DNA of 64,000 nt from Flavobacterium laiguense (GTDB taxonomy: Bacteria; Bacteroidota; Bacteroidia; Flavobacteriales; Flavobacteriaceae). Location of the stretch: contig NZ_QCZH01000003.1 in NCBI RefSeq assembly GCF_003097655.1, forward strand, positions 186,001 through 250,000, in the 5' to 3' direction. The notes under the pieces are model-generated. The model had not been told where the DNA came from. It saw only the letters and a list, made by a program, of their open reading frames with translations, and did no database searches. Made by a program: the position numbers and the translations under genes. This document shows, piece after piece, positions 55,396 to 64,000 of the stretch (the stretch's first letter is position 1; every line of letters starts with the position of its first letter).

Positions 55396-55412
55396 ACTAT
55401 AAAATTGTAAAA

Positions 55413-55436
55413 AGACGCGATAAATCGCGTCTCTAC
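55413..55436. repeat. Interspersed palindrome, GACGCGAT type
   Basis: GACGCGAT-AA-ATCGCGTC followed by TCTAC, 10 nt after the dnaK stop codon. It is the intergenic sister of the copy inside yggS (15233-15260). Confidence 0.65.
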
Positions 55437-55445
55437 GAGAAATAA

Positions 55446-57332
55446 TTATTTTACTTCTTCGAATTCAACGTCTTCAACATTGTCTCCTTGCGATTGAGCT
55501 TGTGGCTCAGCAGCTTGTTGACCTTGTTCTCCTTGAGCGTACATTGCTTCTGTAGCTGTTTTCCAAGCTGCATTGATATTGTCCAACGCCGTTTGAATAG
55601 CAGGAAGGTCTTGAGATTGGTGAGCCATTCTCAATTCAGTTAATGCATATTCTACAGCAACTTTATGATCATCAGACAATTTAGCTCCAATTTCTTTCAA
55701 TTGAGTTTCAGTTTGGAAGATCATTCCGTCTGCTTCGTTCAATTTCTCAGCTCTTTCTCTTGCAATTTTATCAGATGCAGCGTTAACTTCAGCATCTTGA
55801 ACCATTTTCGCAATTTCTTCTTTAGTTAATCCTGAAGAAGCCTCGATACGAATATCATGAGATTTTCCAGTTCCTTTGTCAGTTGCAGATACTTTGATGA
55901 TACCATTAGCATCAATATCAAAAGCAACCTCAATTTGTGGAACCCCTCTTGGAGCTGGTGGAATACCATCTAAATTGAAACGACCGATAGTTTTGTTGTC
56001 AACAGCCATTGCTCTAGCTCCTTGCAAAACGTGTAGTTCAACAGTTGGCTGAGAATCGGCAGCAGTAGAGAAAACTTGTGCTTTTTTAGTTGGAATAGTC
56101 GTATTCGCTTCGATAAGAATAGTCATAAGACCACCCATAGTTTCGATACCTAAAGATAAAGGAGTTACATCAAGTAACAATACATCTTTTACATCTCCAG
56201 AAAGAACTCCACCTTGAATAGCCGCTCCAATTGCAACAACTTCATCAGGGTTTACTCCTTTAGACGCTTTTTTACCACCAAAGAATTTTTCAACTTCGTC
56301 TACGATTCTTGGCATACGAGTAGAACCTCCTACAAGGATAACTTCGTCAATATCAGAGATTTTTAAATTTGCATCTTTCAACGCTTGAGCAACAGGTGCC
56401 ATAGAACGTTTTACCAATGCGTCAGTTAATTTCTCAAATTGAGCTCTTGATAATTTTTTTACTAAGTGTTTTGGTCCTGAAGGAGTCGCAGTTACGTAAG
56501 GTAAGTTGATTTCAGTTTCAGTAGAAGATGACAATTCAATCTTAGCTTTCTCAGCAGCTTCTTTCAAACGTTGCAATGACATTGGGTCAAGACGCAAGTC
56601 GATACCTTCTTCAGCTAAAAATTCATTCGCTAACCAGTCAATAATTTCATGGTCAAAATCATCTCCTCCTAAGTGAGTATCACCGTTAGTTGACAATACT
56701 TCGAAAACTCCGTCTCCTAATTCAAGAACAGAAATATCAAAAGTACCTCCACCTAAATCGTAAACAGCGATTTTTTGGTCTTTATCTTTTTTATCCAAAC
56801 CATAAGCCAAAGCTGCAGCAGTAGGTTCGTTGATGATACGCATTACTTTAAGACCTGCAATTTCACCAGCTTCTATTGTAGCTTGACGTTGAGCATCGTT
56901 AAAGTAAGCCGGAACAGTGATAACCGCTTCTGTAACAGTTTGACCTAAATAGTCTTCAGCTGTTTTTTTCATTTTTTGAAGTGTCATAGCTGACAATTCT
57001 TGAGCAGAATACAAACGACCATCAATGTTTACACGTGGTGTATTGTTATCTCCTTTTTCTATAGAATAAGAAACTCTTTTCGCTTCGTCTTTTGTTCCAT
57101 CAAAAGTTTGACCCATAAAACGTTTGATAGAAGCAATAGTCTTAGTTGGATTAGTTACCGCTTGTCTTTTTGCAGGATCTCCTACTTTAATTTCTCCACC
57201 TTCAACAAAAGCGATGATAGATGGTGTTGTTCTTTTTCCTTCAGCATTAGGGATTACTACTGCTTCATTACCTTCCATTACAGAAACACAAGAGTTTGTT
57301 GTACCTAAATCAATTCCGATTATTTTACCCAT
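55446..57332 (-). CDS. dnaK: Chaperone protein DnaK (Hsp70)
   Basis: A 628-residue Hsp70 chaperone. ATPase-domain hallmarks are [11 protein letters not shown] at 5-15, [32 protein letters not shown] and [13 protein letters not shown]; the linker [19 protein letters not shown] is followed by the substrate domain and a Gln-rich tail ending EDVEFEEVK. dnaJ and grpE are not in this window. The leader of about 44 nt starts at a predicted sigma-54 promoter (57387-57403), an unusual control for a heat-shock gene. Confidence 0.98.
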   Translation of the reverse strand: MGKIIGIDLGTTNSCVSVMEGNEAVVIPNAEGKRTTPSIIAFVEGGEIKVGDPAKRQAVTNPTKTIASIKRFMGQTFDGTKDEAKRVSYSIEKGDNNTPRVNIDGRLYSAQELSAMTLQKMKKTAEDYLGQTVTEAVITVPAYFNDAQRQATIEAGEIAGLKVMRIINEPTAAALAYGLDKKDKDQKIAVYDLGGGTFDISVLELGDGVFEVLSTNGDTHLGGDDFDHEIIDWLANEFLAEEGIDLRLDPMSLQRLKEAAEKAKIELSSSTETEINLPYVTATPSGPKHLVKKLSRAQFEKLTDALVKRSMAPVAQALKDANLKISDIDEVILVGGSTRMPRIVDEVEKFFGGKKASKGVNPDEVVAIGAAIQGGVLSGDVKDVLLLDVTPLSLGIETMGGLMTILIEANTTIPTKKAQVFSTAADSQPTVELHVLQGARAMAVDNKTIGRFNLDGIPPAPRGVPQIEVAFDIDANGIIKVSATDKGTGKSHDIRIEASSGLTKEEIAKMVQDAEVNAASDKIARERAEKLNEADGMIFQTETQLKEIGAKLSDDHKVAVEYALTELRMAHQSQDLPAIQTALDNINAAWKTATEAMYAQGEQGQQAAEPQAQSQGDNVEDVEFEEVK

Positions 57333-57386
57333 TTTAAATATATTTAATTTTATTGTATACTTGTTTTAACGACTCGAAGACTCTAA

Positions 57387-57403
57387 GGCAATCTTTGTGC
57401 CAA
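57387..57403 (-). promoter_or_regulatory. Sigma-54-type promoter of dnaK
   Basis: Minus strand TTGGCACAAAGATTGCC: GG at -24 and GC at -12 separated by exactly 10 nt, as in the TGGCAC-N5-TTGC consensus. The predicted start lies near 57377, giving a 44-nt leader. No TAnnTTTG box is apparent in the rest of the leader. Confidence 0.65.
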
Positions 57404-57422
57404 TACAAAAAACCGAGTAAAT

Positions 57423-57483
57423 TGTCAGTTTCCACTATAATTGGCACAAAATAATATGACAAACTGACATTTTAAGGGTGTCA
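57423..57483. promoter_or_regulatory. Clustered TGACA half-sites upstream of the dnaK promoter
   Basis: TGTCAGTTT (57423-57431) and AAACTGACA (57461-57469) form a 9-bp inverted pair; TGACA (57465) and TGTCA (57479) form another with a 9-nt spacer; a further TGACA is at 57457. TTGGCACAAA at 57441 mirrors the promoter's own TTGGCACAAA on the other strand. This fits activator-binding sites upstream of a sigma-54 promoter; the activator is unknown. Confidence 0.45.
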
Positions 57484-57548
57484 TTTTAGATTTTAGATTG
57501 CAATTTTGGTATAGAATGGCTACTTTTAAACCTTAAAAACAAGACCTT

Positions 57549-60500
57549 TTGAACAAGACCTTACAAAAAACCATAAGCTTTTTTCGATGGACAGTAGCTA
57601 CTGTGATAATTTTGTTGTTGCTGTTGCTAATTCTTGTTCACATTCCCAGCGTTCAAAATTTCACTAAAGAAAAAGTGGTCAGCTATTTGCAGGATAAAAT
57701 TCAAACCAAAGTTTCTATTGACTCCCTTTCCTTTGGAATCACAAAAAAGATAATACTCAAAGGCGTTTATTTTCAAGACCAAAAAAAGGACACCTTATTA
57801 TCTGCCGAAAAACTGGCTGTTGACATTAGTTTATTGCAATTGCTAAATAATAAAATCGAAATCAATTCCGTTGAGTTGGAAGGAACAACTGTAACTATAA
57901 AGAAGGACAAAAATGCTGATTTTAATTTTGATTACATTATTAAAGCTTTCGATACAGGAAAAAAACCAAAAGATGACAGTAAGCCAATGGTGCTTTCTCT
58001 AGAAGAAATAGACCTTAACCGCATTCATTTAAAATATACCGATGCAATAGCCCAAAATGATATTTCCTTTGGATTAAAACATTTGGAAACCCATATAACA
58101 AACTTCGATTTGGAGCAAATGAACTTCGAAATTCCAAAAATAAAGGTGAATGGGTTACAATTGAAAATCAAACAAGGAATACCGAAAAACTTAGTTAAAA
58201 CTAATAAAGCTACTTCGAAAAGTTCAACAACACCTGATTTGAGACTAAAATTGGGTGAAATTGATCTATCAAAATTACTTATTGATTATACCGACGAAAA
58301 TTCGAAAGTGGCCTCTTCCCTTTCGATGAAAAAACTCCATGTGAAATTCAATGCCATTAATCTAAACAGTCATTTTATAGCTATAGAAAATCTTGATTTG
58401 AGTGACACTGAAGGCGCCTTGACTTTGGGGGAAATAGCAAAAAAAACAGCCAAAAAAACAGCGGTGGCCAGCACACCAAACAATTGGGAAGTAAAAATAA
58501 ACAAAACCGATATCAAAGAAGTCAATTTTAAATTTGATAACAACAATGTAGTTCAGTTGACAAAAGGAATGGATTACAATCATTTGAAAATAGAACATTT
58601 CAATCTAAATGCCGAAACTCTAAATTACACTCCAGAATCTACTGCTGTCACTGTTCTTTCACTATCAGCAAAAGAACAAAGCGGTTTGAATATTCAATCG
58701 TTAAAAACTGATTTCTTTTATGGTCAGAAAGTGACGTTCCTTAAAAATTTGTATTTAAAAACACCACATACTTTAATCAAAGACAAACTTGTTTTAGAAT
58801 ATCCTTCCATTGCATCAATTACAAATAATCCCGGAGAATTAAATATTAAGGCATCTTTAAAACAAAGTAGATTGGGATTCAAAGATATATTGCTTTTTGC
58901 CCCAACTTTAACCAACAGCAATCCGTTCAAGAGTAATCCCAATGCAATATTGCTGATCAACAGTACCATTTCGGGTAAACTAAAAAATATTGAAATCCCC
59001 AATTTAGAAGTCAGCGGATTGGGAAAGACAAAGATTCACGCCAGTGGAAAAATTGTCGGTTTACCTGACATGAAGAAAGCCCGTTTCGATATAATAGTAA
59101 AAGAATTTAAATCAAGTTCAAAAGATATCAATTCGTTTGTGCCAAAAGGGACGATTCCAAATTCGATTGTGCTGCCTTCCCAATTAAGTGCCAATGGGAC
59201 TTTCAAAGGAACGCTAACGAACTTTTACACCAATATAAATCTATTGAGTAGTTTAGGTAATGCCAAAGTCAAAGCCTCTTTTGATCAATCTAGAAAAAAT
59301 AAGGAGAAATATGACGCTCAAGCTGAATTGACCAATTTTGATTTGGGCAAGTTTATAAAAAATGATTCTGTTGGAAAAATCACTTTAAAAGCAACGATAA
59401 AAGGAACTGGATTGAATCCTAAAACAGCCATTGCCCATTTTAATGGATCTATCCAAAAAGCCTCTTTCAACAAATACACCTATCAAAATCTAAACTTAAA
59501 AGGAAAACTAAACAAAGGGAATTTTAATCTTGACGCTGACGCAAAAGATCCTAATTTAACTTTTAACTTAGACAGCCATGGCGGTTTTGGCGACAAATAC
59601 CCAAAAGCAAGCATCAAATTGAACGTGGATATTGCTGATCTTGAAAAATTGAATCTTCACGCCGGGCCTCTGAAATTGAGAGGTGAAATGGCAGCCGATA
59701 TTCAAACGGCCGATATTGATTATCCAAACGGAAAAGTGTTATTTTCGAATATAAAGGTCGAAAATGAGAAAGAATCTTTTACCATAGATTCCATCCAAGT
59801 TGTGGCAAATACGACAGTAGAAAAAAACGAAATAAAGCTGACTTCCCCATTTTTGGATGCCGAAATAAACGGTCATTACCAACTCTCCAAATTAGCCGCA
59901 GCTTTATCACATTCTGTTGCATCTTATTATAACATTACTCCGACTACACTAAAAGAAAAAGTAGCAAATCAGCAATTGAATGTCAAACTTGAGGTAAAAA
60001 ACAGCCTTCTGTTTTCGAAATTTATTCCTGAACTCAAAAGCGTAGATCCTTTTACCATAAATGGTCGTTATAATTCAGAGAACGATTCTATTGTTATAAA
60101 TGGAACGATTCCGAAAATAGTTTATGGCAATAATACAATCAGTAATATCATTCTAAAAGTGGATACCCAAGACAATGCCTTGGTTTATAATCTTGACATT
60201 GATGATATCGAAAGTCCAAATTACAAATTGCCTTACACCTCCTTAACCGGAAAAGTAAAAGACAATACGATTGATTATCATTTGTTATTAAAAGACCTCA
60301 ATGACAAAGACCGCTATAGCATTGCGGGAACGCTAAAAACAGCAAAAGGCAACTCAGAATTCAGTTTGAATCCCGAAAATCTATTGCTAAACTACGAAAA
60401 TTGGAAAATAACGGACGATAATTTAATCCGTTTAGGCAAAGATGGAATTTACGCCCATGATTTCGAATTGAACCATAAAGGAAATAACCTAAAATTACAA

Positions 60501-62543
60501 TCCGAATCTGAAGCTCCAAACGCGCCTTTGTCCATAGATTTTGAAAATTTCGAAATCGAAACGGTTTCAAATATGCTAGGACAACGCAATTTGCAGATGG
60601 GCGGAAAAATTAATGGAAACGCTTTATTGAAAGACCTGAACAAGAAACCGGTATTTACCTCTGATCTAACAATTGAAGATTTTAGTTTTAGAAAGGATAC
60701 TTTAGGCACCATTTCCATAAAAGTCAACAATCAAATTGCCAATCAATATGATGCCTCGGTTTCGATTACAGGCCAAGGCAATCAAGTGAATTTGACGGGT
60801 AATTATAAAACCTTGGACAGCAGTCTTGACATGAATCTCATCGTTGAAAAGCTAAACATGAAAAGCATTCAAGGTTTTTCGATGAATCATTTAACGGAAA
60901 GTACCGGTTTTCTTAATGGAACCTTTTCAATTTCTGGAAATATGAGCCAACCCAAAATCGTTGGGGAACTGAAATTTAATGATGTTGGTTTCAAAGCAAA
61001 AGAACTAAATGCCAGATTTAAATCCATCAACGATAAAATTGAATTTACAAACAATACTATTGTTTTCAATCGTTTCACCATTAAAGACGAAAAAGACAAC
61101 GATCTTGTGATTAACGGAATCATTGACAGTAAAAATTTCAGCAATTTTGGATTTGATTTAACCGTTGATGCAGATAATTTTACGGCGATGAATTCAAAAG
61201 CTAAGGATAATGATTTGTATTATGGCGAATTGTTTTTGGACAATCATTTAAAAATAAAAGGTGATTTTGATAATCCTATAGTGGAAGGGAATATCAAAGT
61301 AAACAAAGACACCAAATTAACGGTTGTCATGCCACAATCGGATCCGTCGATTGCCAGTCGAGAGGGAATTGTTGAATTTATCGATCAAGACCAAATTCAA
61401 ATTACCAAAACCATTAGCGCAGATGAATCCGAAATAAAATCGACTATAAAAGGCATCGATGCATCGGTAAATATAGAGATCGACAAAGATGCCGAATTCT
61501 TTATCATTATAGACAAATCAAATGGCGACTATGCCCGATTTAAAGGGAAAGCCCTTTTAAATGGAGGAATCGACCCATCTGGAAAAACTACCTTAACCGG
61601 AAAATTTGAATTTAATGAAGGGGCTTACGAAATGACATTTAGCGCCATTAAACGAAAATTTGACATCAAAAAAGGAAGTTATATTCAATGGAACGGCAAA
61701 CCAACATCTGCCGATATCAACATTACCGCAATTTATAAAACAAAAACCGCCCCGATTGATTTGTTGCAAAACCAATTGGCAAGTTCTACGGATCAAGTAA
61801 AAAATACTTTTAAGGAAAAAATACCTTTTGAAACCGAATTAATAATAAAAGGTGAATTAATGAAACCCGATATTACTTTTGACATTATTTTACCCGTAGA
61901 TAAGAGTAATATCCCGTCTGATGTTATCAATTTAACGCAAAAAAGACTGACAGAATTACGACAAGATCCAAATGAATTGAATAAGCAGGTTTTATCATTG
62001 TTGCTAATGAATCGCTTTATAGGCGAAGATCCTTTTAGTACGGAAGCAGGTGGAACTTCCGTATCGGCTATGGCAAAATCGAGTGCGAGTCAAATCCTGA
62101 CGAATCAAATGAACGATCTGACCAAGGATTTAATCCAAGGGGTTGAACTTAATTTTGATCTAAATTCGACCGAAGTCTATTACAGTGGCCAAAAAGAAGA
62201 GAAAACAGATTTGAATGTAGGGGTTTCCAAAAAATTATTAGATGACAGACTAAAAGTTACCGTAGGCAGCAGTTTTGGATTGGAAGGGCCTCAACAGCCC
62301 AATCAACAATCCAATAACTTCGCTGGTGATGTAACATTGGATTATCAACTTTCGAAAGATGGAAAATACAAATTAAAGGTCTATCGCGTCAATAAATACC
62401 AAGTAGCGCTACAGGGAGAAGTTATGGAAACAGGTGTAGGTTTTACCATTACCATGGATTACAACCATTTTAAGGAACTGTTTCAAAAAAATGATGACAA
62501 AAAAACAAAGTTGAAAGTCCAAAAAGAAAAAACGGATGAATAA
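57549..62543 (+). CDS. tamB: Translocation/assembly module protein TamB (DUF490/AsmA-like)
   Basis: A 1664-residue envelope protein. An N-terminal inner-membrane anchor (about 13-33, TVATVIILLLLLLILVHIP) is followed by a very long periplasmic region of repeating beta strands (AsmA/TamB type) and the C-terminal DUF490 block with GNIKVNKDTKLTVVMPQSDPS, YIQWNGKPTSADINITAIY and LSLLLMNRFIGEDPF. TamB-like proteins bridge the two membranes and move phospholipids or assist outer membrane protein insertion. No ATG precedes the anchor, so a TTG at 57549 is used as start. It overlaps the next gene, a BamA-superfamily protein, by 8 nt. Confidence 0.92.
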   Translation: MNKTLQKTISFFRWTVATVIILLLLLLILVHIPSVQNFTKEKVVSYLQDKIQTKVSIDSLSFGITKKIILKGVYFQDQKKDTLLSAEKLAVDISLLQLLNNKIEINSVELEGTTVTIKKDKNADFNFDYIIKAFDTGKKPKDDSKPMVLSLEEIDLNRIHLKYTDAIAQNDISFGLKHLETHITNFDLEQMNFEIPKIKVNGLQLKIKQGIPKNLVKTNKATSKSSTTPDLRLKLGEIDLSKLLIDYTDENSKVASSLSMKKLHVKFNAINLNSHFIAIENLDLSDTEGALTLGEIAKKTAKKTAVASTPNNWEVKINKTDIKEVNFKFDNNNVVQLTKGMDYNHLKIEHFNLNAETLNYTPESTAVTVLSLSAKEQSGLNIQSLKTDFFYGQKVTFLKNLYLKTPHTLIKDKLVLEYPSIASITNNPGELNIKASLKQSRLGFKDILLFAPTLTNSNPFKSNPNAILLINSTISGKLKNIEIPNLEVSGLGKTKIHASGKIVGLPDMKKARFDIIVKEFKSSSKDINSFVPKGTIPNSIVLPSQLSANGTFKGTLTNFYTNINLLSSLGNAKVKASFDQSRKNKEKYDAQAELTNFDLGKFIKNDSVGKITLKATIKGTGLNPKTAIAHFNGSIQKASFNKYTYQNLNLKGKLNKGNFNLDADAKDPNLTFNLDSHGGFGDKYPKASIKLNVDIADLEKLNLHAGPLKLRGEMAADIQTADIDYPNGKVLFSNIKVENEKESFTIDSIQVVANTTVEKNEIKLTSPFLDAEINGHYQLSKLAAALSHSVASYYNITPTTLKEKVANQQLNVKLEVKNSLLFSKFIPELKSVDPFTINGRYNSENDSIVINGTIPKIVYGNNTISNIILKVDTQDNALVYNLDIDDIESPNYKLPYTSLTGKVKDNTIDYHLLLKDLNDKDRYSIAGTLKTAKGNSEFSLNPENLLLNYENWKITDDNLIRLGKDGIYAHDFELNHKGNNLKLQSESEAPNAPLSIDFENFEIETVSNMLGQRNLQMGGKINGNALLKDLNKKPVFTSDLTIEDFSFRKDTLGTISIKVNNQIANQYDASVSITGQGNQVNLTGNYKTLDSSLDMNLIVEKLNMKSIQGFSMNHLTESTGFLNGTFSISGNMSQPKIVGELKFNDVGFKAKELNARFKSINDKIEFTNNTIVFNRFTIKDEKDNDLVINGIIDSKNFSNFGFDLTVDADNFTAMNSKAKDNDLYYGELFLDNHLKIKGDFDNPIVEGNIKVNKDTKLTVVMPQSDPSIASREGIVEFIDQDQIQITKTISADESEIKSTIKGIDASVNIEIDKDAEFFIIIDKSNGDYARFKGKALLNGGIDPSGKTTLTGKFEFNEGAYEMTFSAIKRKFDIKKGSYIQWNGKPTSADINITAIYKTKTAPIDLLQNQLASSTDQVKNTFKEKIPFETELIIKGELMKPDITFDIILPVDKSNIPSDVINLTQKRLTELRQDPNELNKQVLSLLLMNRFIGEDPFSTEAGGTSVSAMAKSSASQILTNQMNDLTKDLIQGVELNFDLNSTEVYYSGQKEEKTDLNVGVSKKLLDDRLKVTVGSSFGLEGPQQPNQQSNNFAGDVTLDYQLSKDGKYKLKVYRVNKYQVALQGEVMETGVGFTITMDYNHFKELFQKNDDKKTKLKVQKEKTDE

Positions 62544-64000
62544 GACCTATTTATTATATTTCCTTATTTCGACACTAATCATTTCCTCCTGCAGCAACCT
62601 TAAATACTTGCAGGAAGGCGAAATGCTTTATACAGGTGCTAAATTAAAAATAATAGGAAAAGATAGCGTTACAAAAGAATCTAGACAGTTAAAAACAGCA
62701 TTAGAAAAACTCTTGCGTCCAAAACCCAATACTGCCATTCTGGGTATGAGACCCAGTTTGTACATCTATAATCTTGTAGGACCCGTAAAAAAAGAGAAAG
62801 GAATTAAACATTGGCTAAAAACACAAATTGGTGAGCCACCTGTTTTGGCAAGTCAACTCGATTTGAATCACAACAAAGATGTGCTGCAAAATTACTCCGA
62901 AAACAATGGATATTTCAATGCAACAACCAAGGCAGACACAATTGGTAAAGGAAAAACAGTTAGCGCCATTTATACCCTAAAACCAGGAAAACAATATACT
63001 ATTAGAACGGTTAAATTCCCCACCGATTCTTCGGCACTTTCAACTATCATTCGAAACACGATCCCTAAAAGTTTGTTAAAAATAAATGAGGGATACAATT
63101 TGGACAAAATAAAAGAGGAACGCATAAGGATTAACAATTTCCTCAAGGAAAAAGGTTTCTATTACTTTGACCCAGATTATTTAAAAATACAAGTAGACAG
63201 TACCGTTTCGGATCATCAAGTAGATCTTATTGTGAAAGTAAAAAGCGATGCACCCCTATTGTCAAAAAATCAATATAAAATAAATAATATTATTGTTTAT
63301 CCCAATTTTACAATTACACCCGATACGACAAAGGCAACAATTGATACTGTTATAAAACACCATGATTTTACGATTCATGATTCTGAAAAACTTTTTAAAC
63401 CCGAAATTTTCGATCAGACTTTGACTTTCAAAAAAGGAGATTTATACAATAGAACGGATCATAACTTGGCCCTGAAAAATTTAGAGAACTTAGGCGTTTA
63501 TAAATTTGTAAAAAACAAATTCGTGGTAGCAGATACCATTGGTAACTATTTAGACACTTACTACTATCTAACGCCATTGACAAAAAAATCAATACGATTG
63601 GAACTCTTGGCCAAAACCAATTCGGCCAATTACAATGGAACCGAACTGAATCTAAACTGGAGTAATAGAAATGCTTTTGGAGGTGCCGAATTATTGAATA
63701 TCTCCATTTATGGAGGTTTCGAAGTACAAGTTTCTGGACAAAACACAGGTTACAATGTATATACAGCAGGTACCGAAGCCAATTTGTTGTGGCCAAAGAT
63801 TTTATCTCCTTTCCAAATAAAACCTTTTAGTGGGTTTATGGCTAAAACAAAGGTAACTGCAGGATACGAATACCAAAACAGAACGCAATTGTATTCCCTA
63901 CAAACCGGGAAAGCTAATTTTGGCTATTTATGGAAATCCAATGAACGAAAAGAACACCGATTAAACATCGCTGAAATTACTTTTGCAAGACCCAAAGACG
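62536..64000 (+). CDS. BamA/TamA-superfamily outer membrane lipoprotein (truncated by window edge)
   Basis: The first 488 codons are open to the right edge. It begins with a lipoprotein signal (lipobox IISSCS) and NLKYLQEGEMLYTGAKLKIIG, a start I associate with BamA-like lipoproteins of Bacteroidetes that are paired with tamB. The periplasmic part is POTRA-like (LKINEGYNLDKIKEERIRINNFLKEKGFYYF), then barrel strands start near residue 350 (SIRLELLAKTNSANYNGTELNLNWSNRNAFGGAE). Its ATG lies inside the last codons of tamB, so the two are translationally coupled and probably act together as a TamA-TamB-like machine. Confidence 0.88.
   Translation, partial: MNKTYLLYFLISTLIISSCSNLKYLQEGEMLYTGAKLKIIGKDSVTKESRQLKTALEKLLRPKPNTAILGMRPSLYIYNLVGPVKKEKGIKHWLKTQIGEPPVLASQLDLNHNKDVLQNYSENNGYFNATTKADTIGKGKTVSAIYTLKPGKQYTIRTVKFPTDSSALSTIIRNTIPKSLLKINEGYNLDKIKEERIRINNFLKEKGFYYFDPDYLKIQVDSTVSDHQVDLIVKVKSDAPLLSKNQYKINNIIVYPNFTITPDTTKATIDTVIKHHDFTIHDSEKLFKPEIFDQTLTFKKGDLYNRTDHNLALKNLENLGVYKFVKNKFVVADTIGNYLDTYYYLTPLTKKSIRLELLAKTNSANYNGTELNLNWSNRNAFGGAELLNISIYGGFEVQVSGQNTGYNVYTAGTEANLLWPKILSPFQIKPFSGFMAKTKVTAGYEYQNRTQLYSLQTGKANFGYLWKSNERKEHRLNIAEITFARPKD

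Noticed and set aside
56999..57369. Plus-strand frames opposite the start of dnaK
   Set aside because: They are antisense shadows of highly conserved dnaK codons, and one runs through the dnaK leader.
57441..57460. TTGGCACAAA on the plus strand as a second sigma-54 promoter driving tamB
   Set aside because: The -24 half is good but no GC pair occurs 10 nt later (the sequence there is A+T only), so the required -12 element is missing.
63428..63796. Minus-strand 122-codon frame at the right end
   Set aside because: The plus strand carries an uninterrupted BamA-like gene through the same interval; the minus frame has no domain.

Overview
The window is a stretch of chromosome from a member of the Flavobacteriia (Bacteroidetes), most likely Flavobacterium or a close relative. 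The evidence is low G+C, the Bacteroidetes promoter pattern TTG-N17-20-TAnnTTTG in front of many genes, very few Shine-Dalgarno-like sites, and lineage-typical genes: a BamD/RpoZ/CoaBC/DUF4835 (PorD-like) operon, an Oar-type TonB receptor, an RprXY-like two-component pair, a FatA-type thioesterase, a GH97 enzyme and DUF6495/DUF6913/VF530 proteins. It is almost entirely core genome. I saw no prophage, CRISPR array, plasmid functions, tRNA or rRNA.

Layout. 1-8 kb: a truncated choice-of-anchor-I lipoprotein, an agmatine deiminase-family enzyme, an M1 aminopeptidase, a mutarotase-like protein, and a small plus-strand cluster (alpha/beta hydrolase, GNAT acetyltransferase, methyltransferase). 8-19 kb: the divergent VF530/smpB pair, a Gly/Tyr-rich lipoprotein, an Aer-like PAS protein, pcm diverging from a Gfo/Idh/MocA oxidoreductase, 3-hydroxybutyryl-CoA dehydrogenase, DUF1015, YggS, a DnaQ/UvrC-like nuclease fusion, miaA and an acyl-ACP thioesterase. 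19-39.6 kb, all minus strand: an RprXY-like pair, a glycosyltransferase with coaE, two different enoyl reductases (FabI and FabV), recN, the bamD-rpoZ-coaBC-porD operon, dapA, ligA, an Oar-like receptor and rpsF-rpsR-rplI. 39.7-55 kb: a LytTR regulator, priA, nadC-yihY, an M28 peptidase, GH97, pta and ackA, corA. 54.6-64 kb: a REP-associated tyrosine transposase inside palindromes, dnaK, and a tamB gene overlapping a truncated BamA-superfamily lipoprotein gene.

Functionally the window is rich in envelope biogenesis (BamD, TamB with a BamA-like partner, PorD-like protein), fatty-acid metabolism (FabI, FabV, thioesterase, Hbd), CoA synthesis (CoaBC, CoaE), acetate metabolism (Pta, AckA) and DNA/RNA/protein housekeeping (RecN, PriA, LigA, SmpB, MiaA, DnaK). 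Genes lie in short operons with 1-11 nt gaps or overlaps, separated by strong intrinsic terminators.

I found no clearly new multi-gene system. The best leads are in the spaces between genes: a sigma-54-type promoter with repeated TGACA half-sites before dnaK; a single-copy tyrosine transposase between a perfect 61-bp palindrome and a related one; two copies of a structured element resembling the Flavo-1 RNA family; a symmetric VF530/smpB promoter pair predicted to give nearly leaderless mRNAs; and several families of intergenic palindromes, one lying inside the yggS reading frame. Several annotated starts are moved downstream because a consensus promoter lies inside the longer reading frame.
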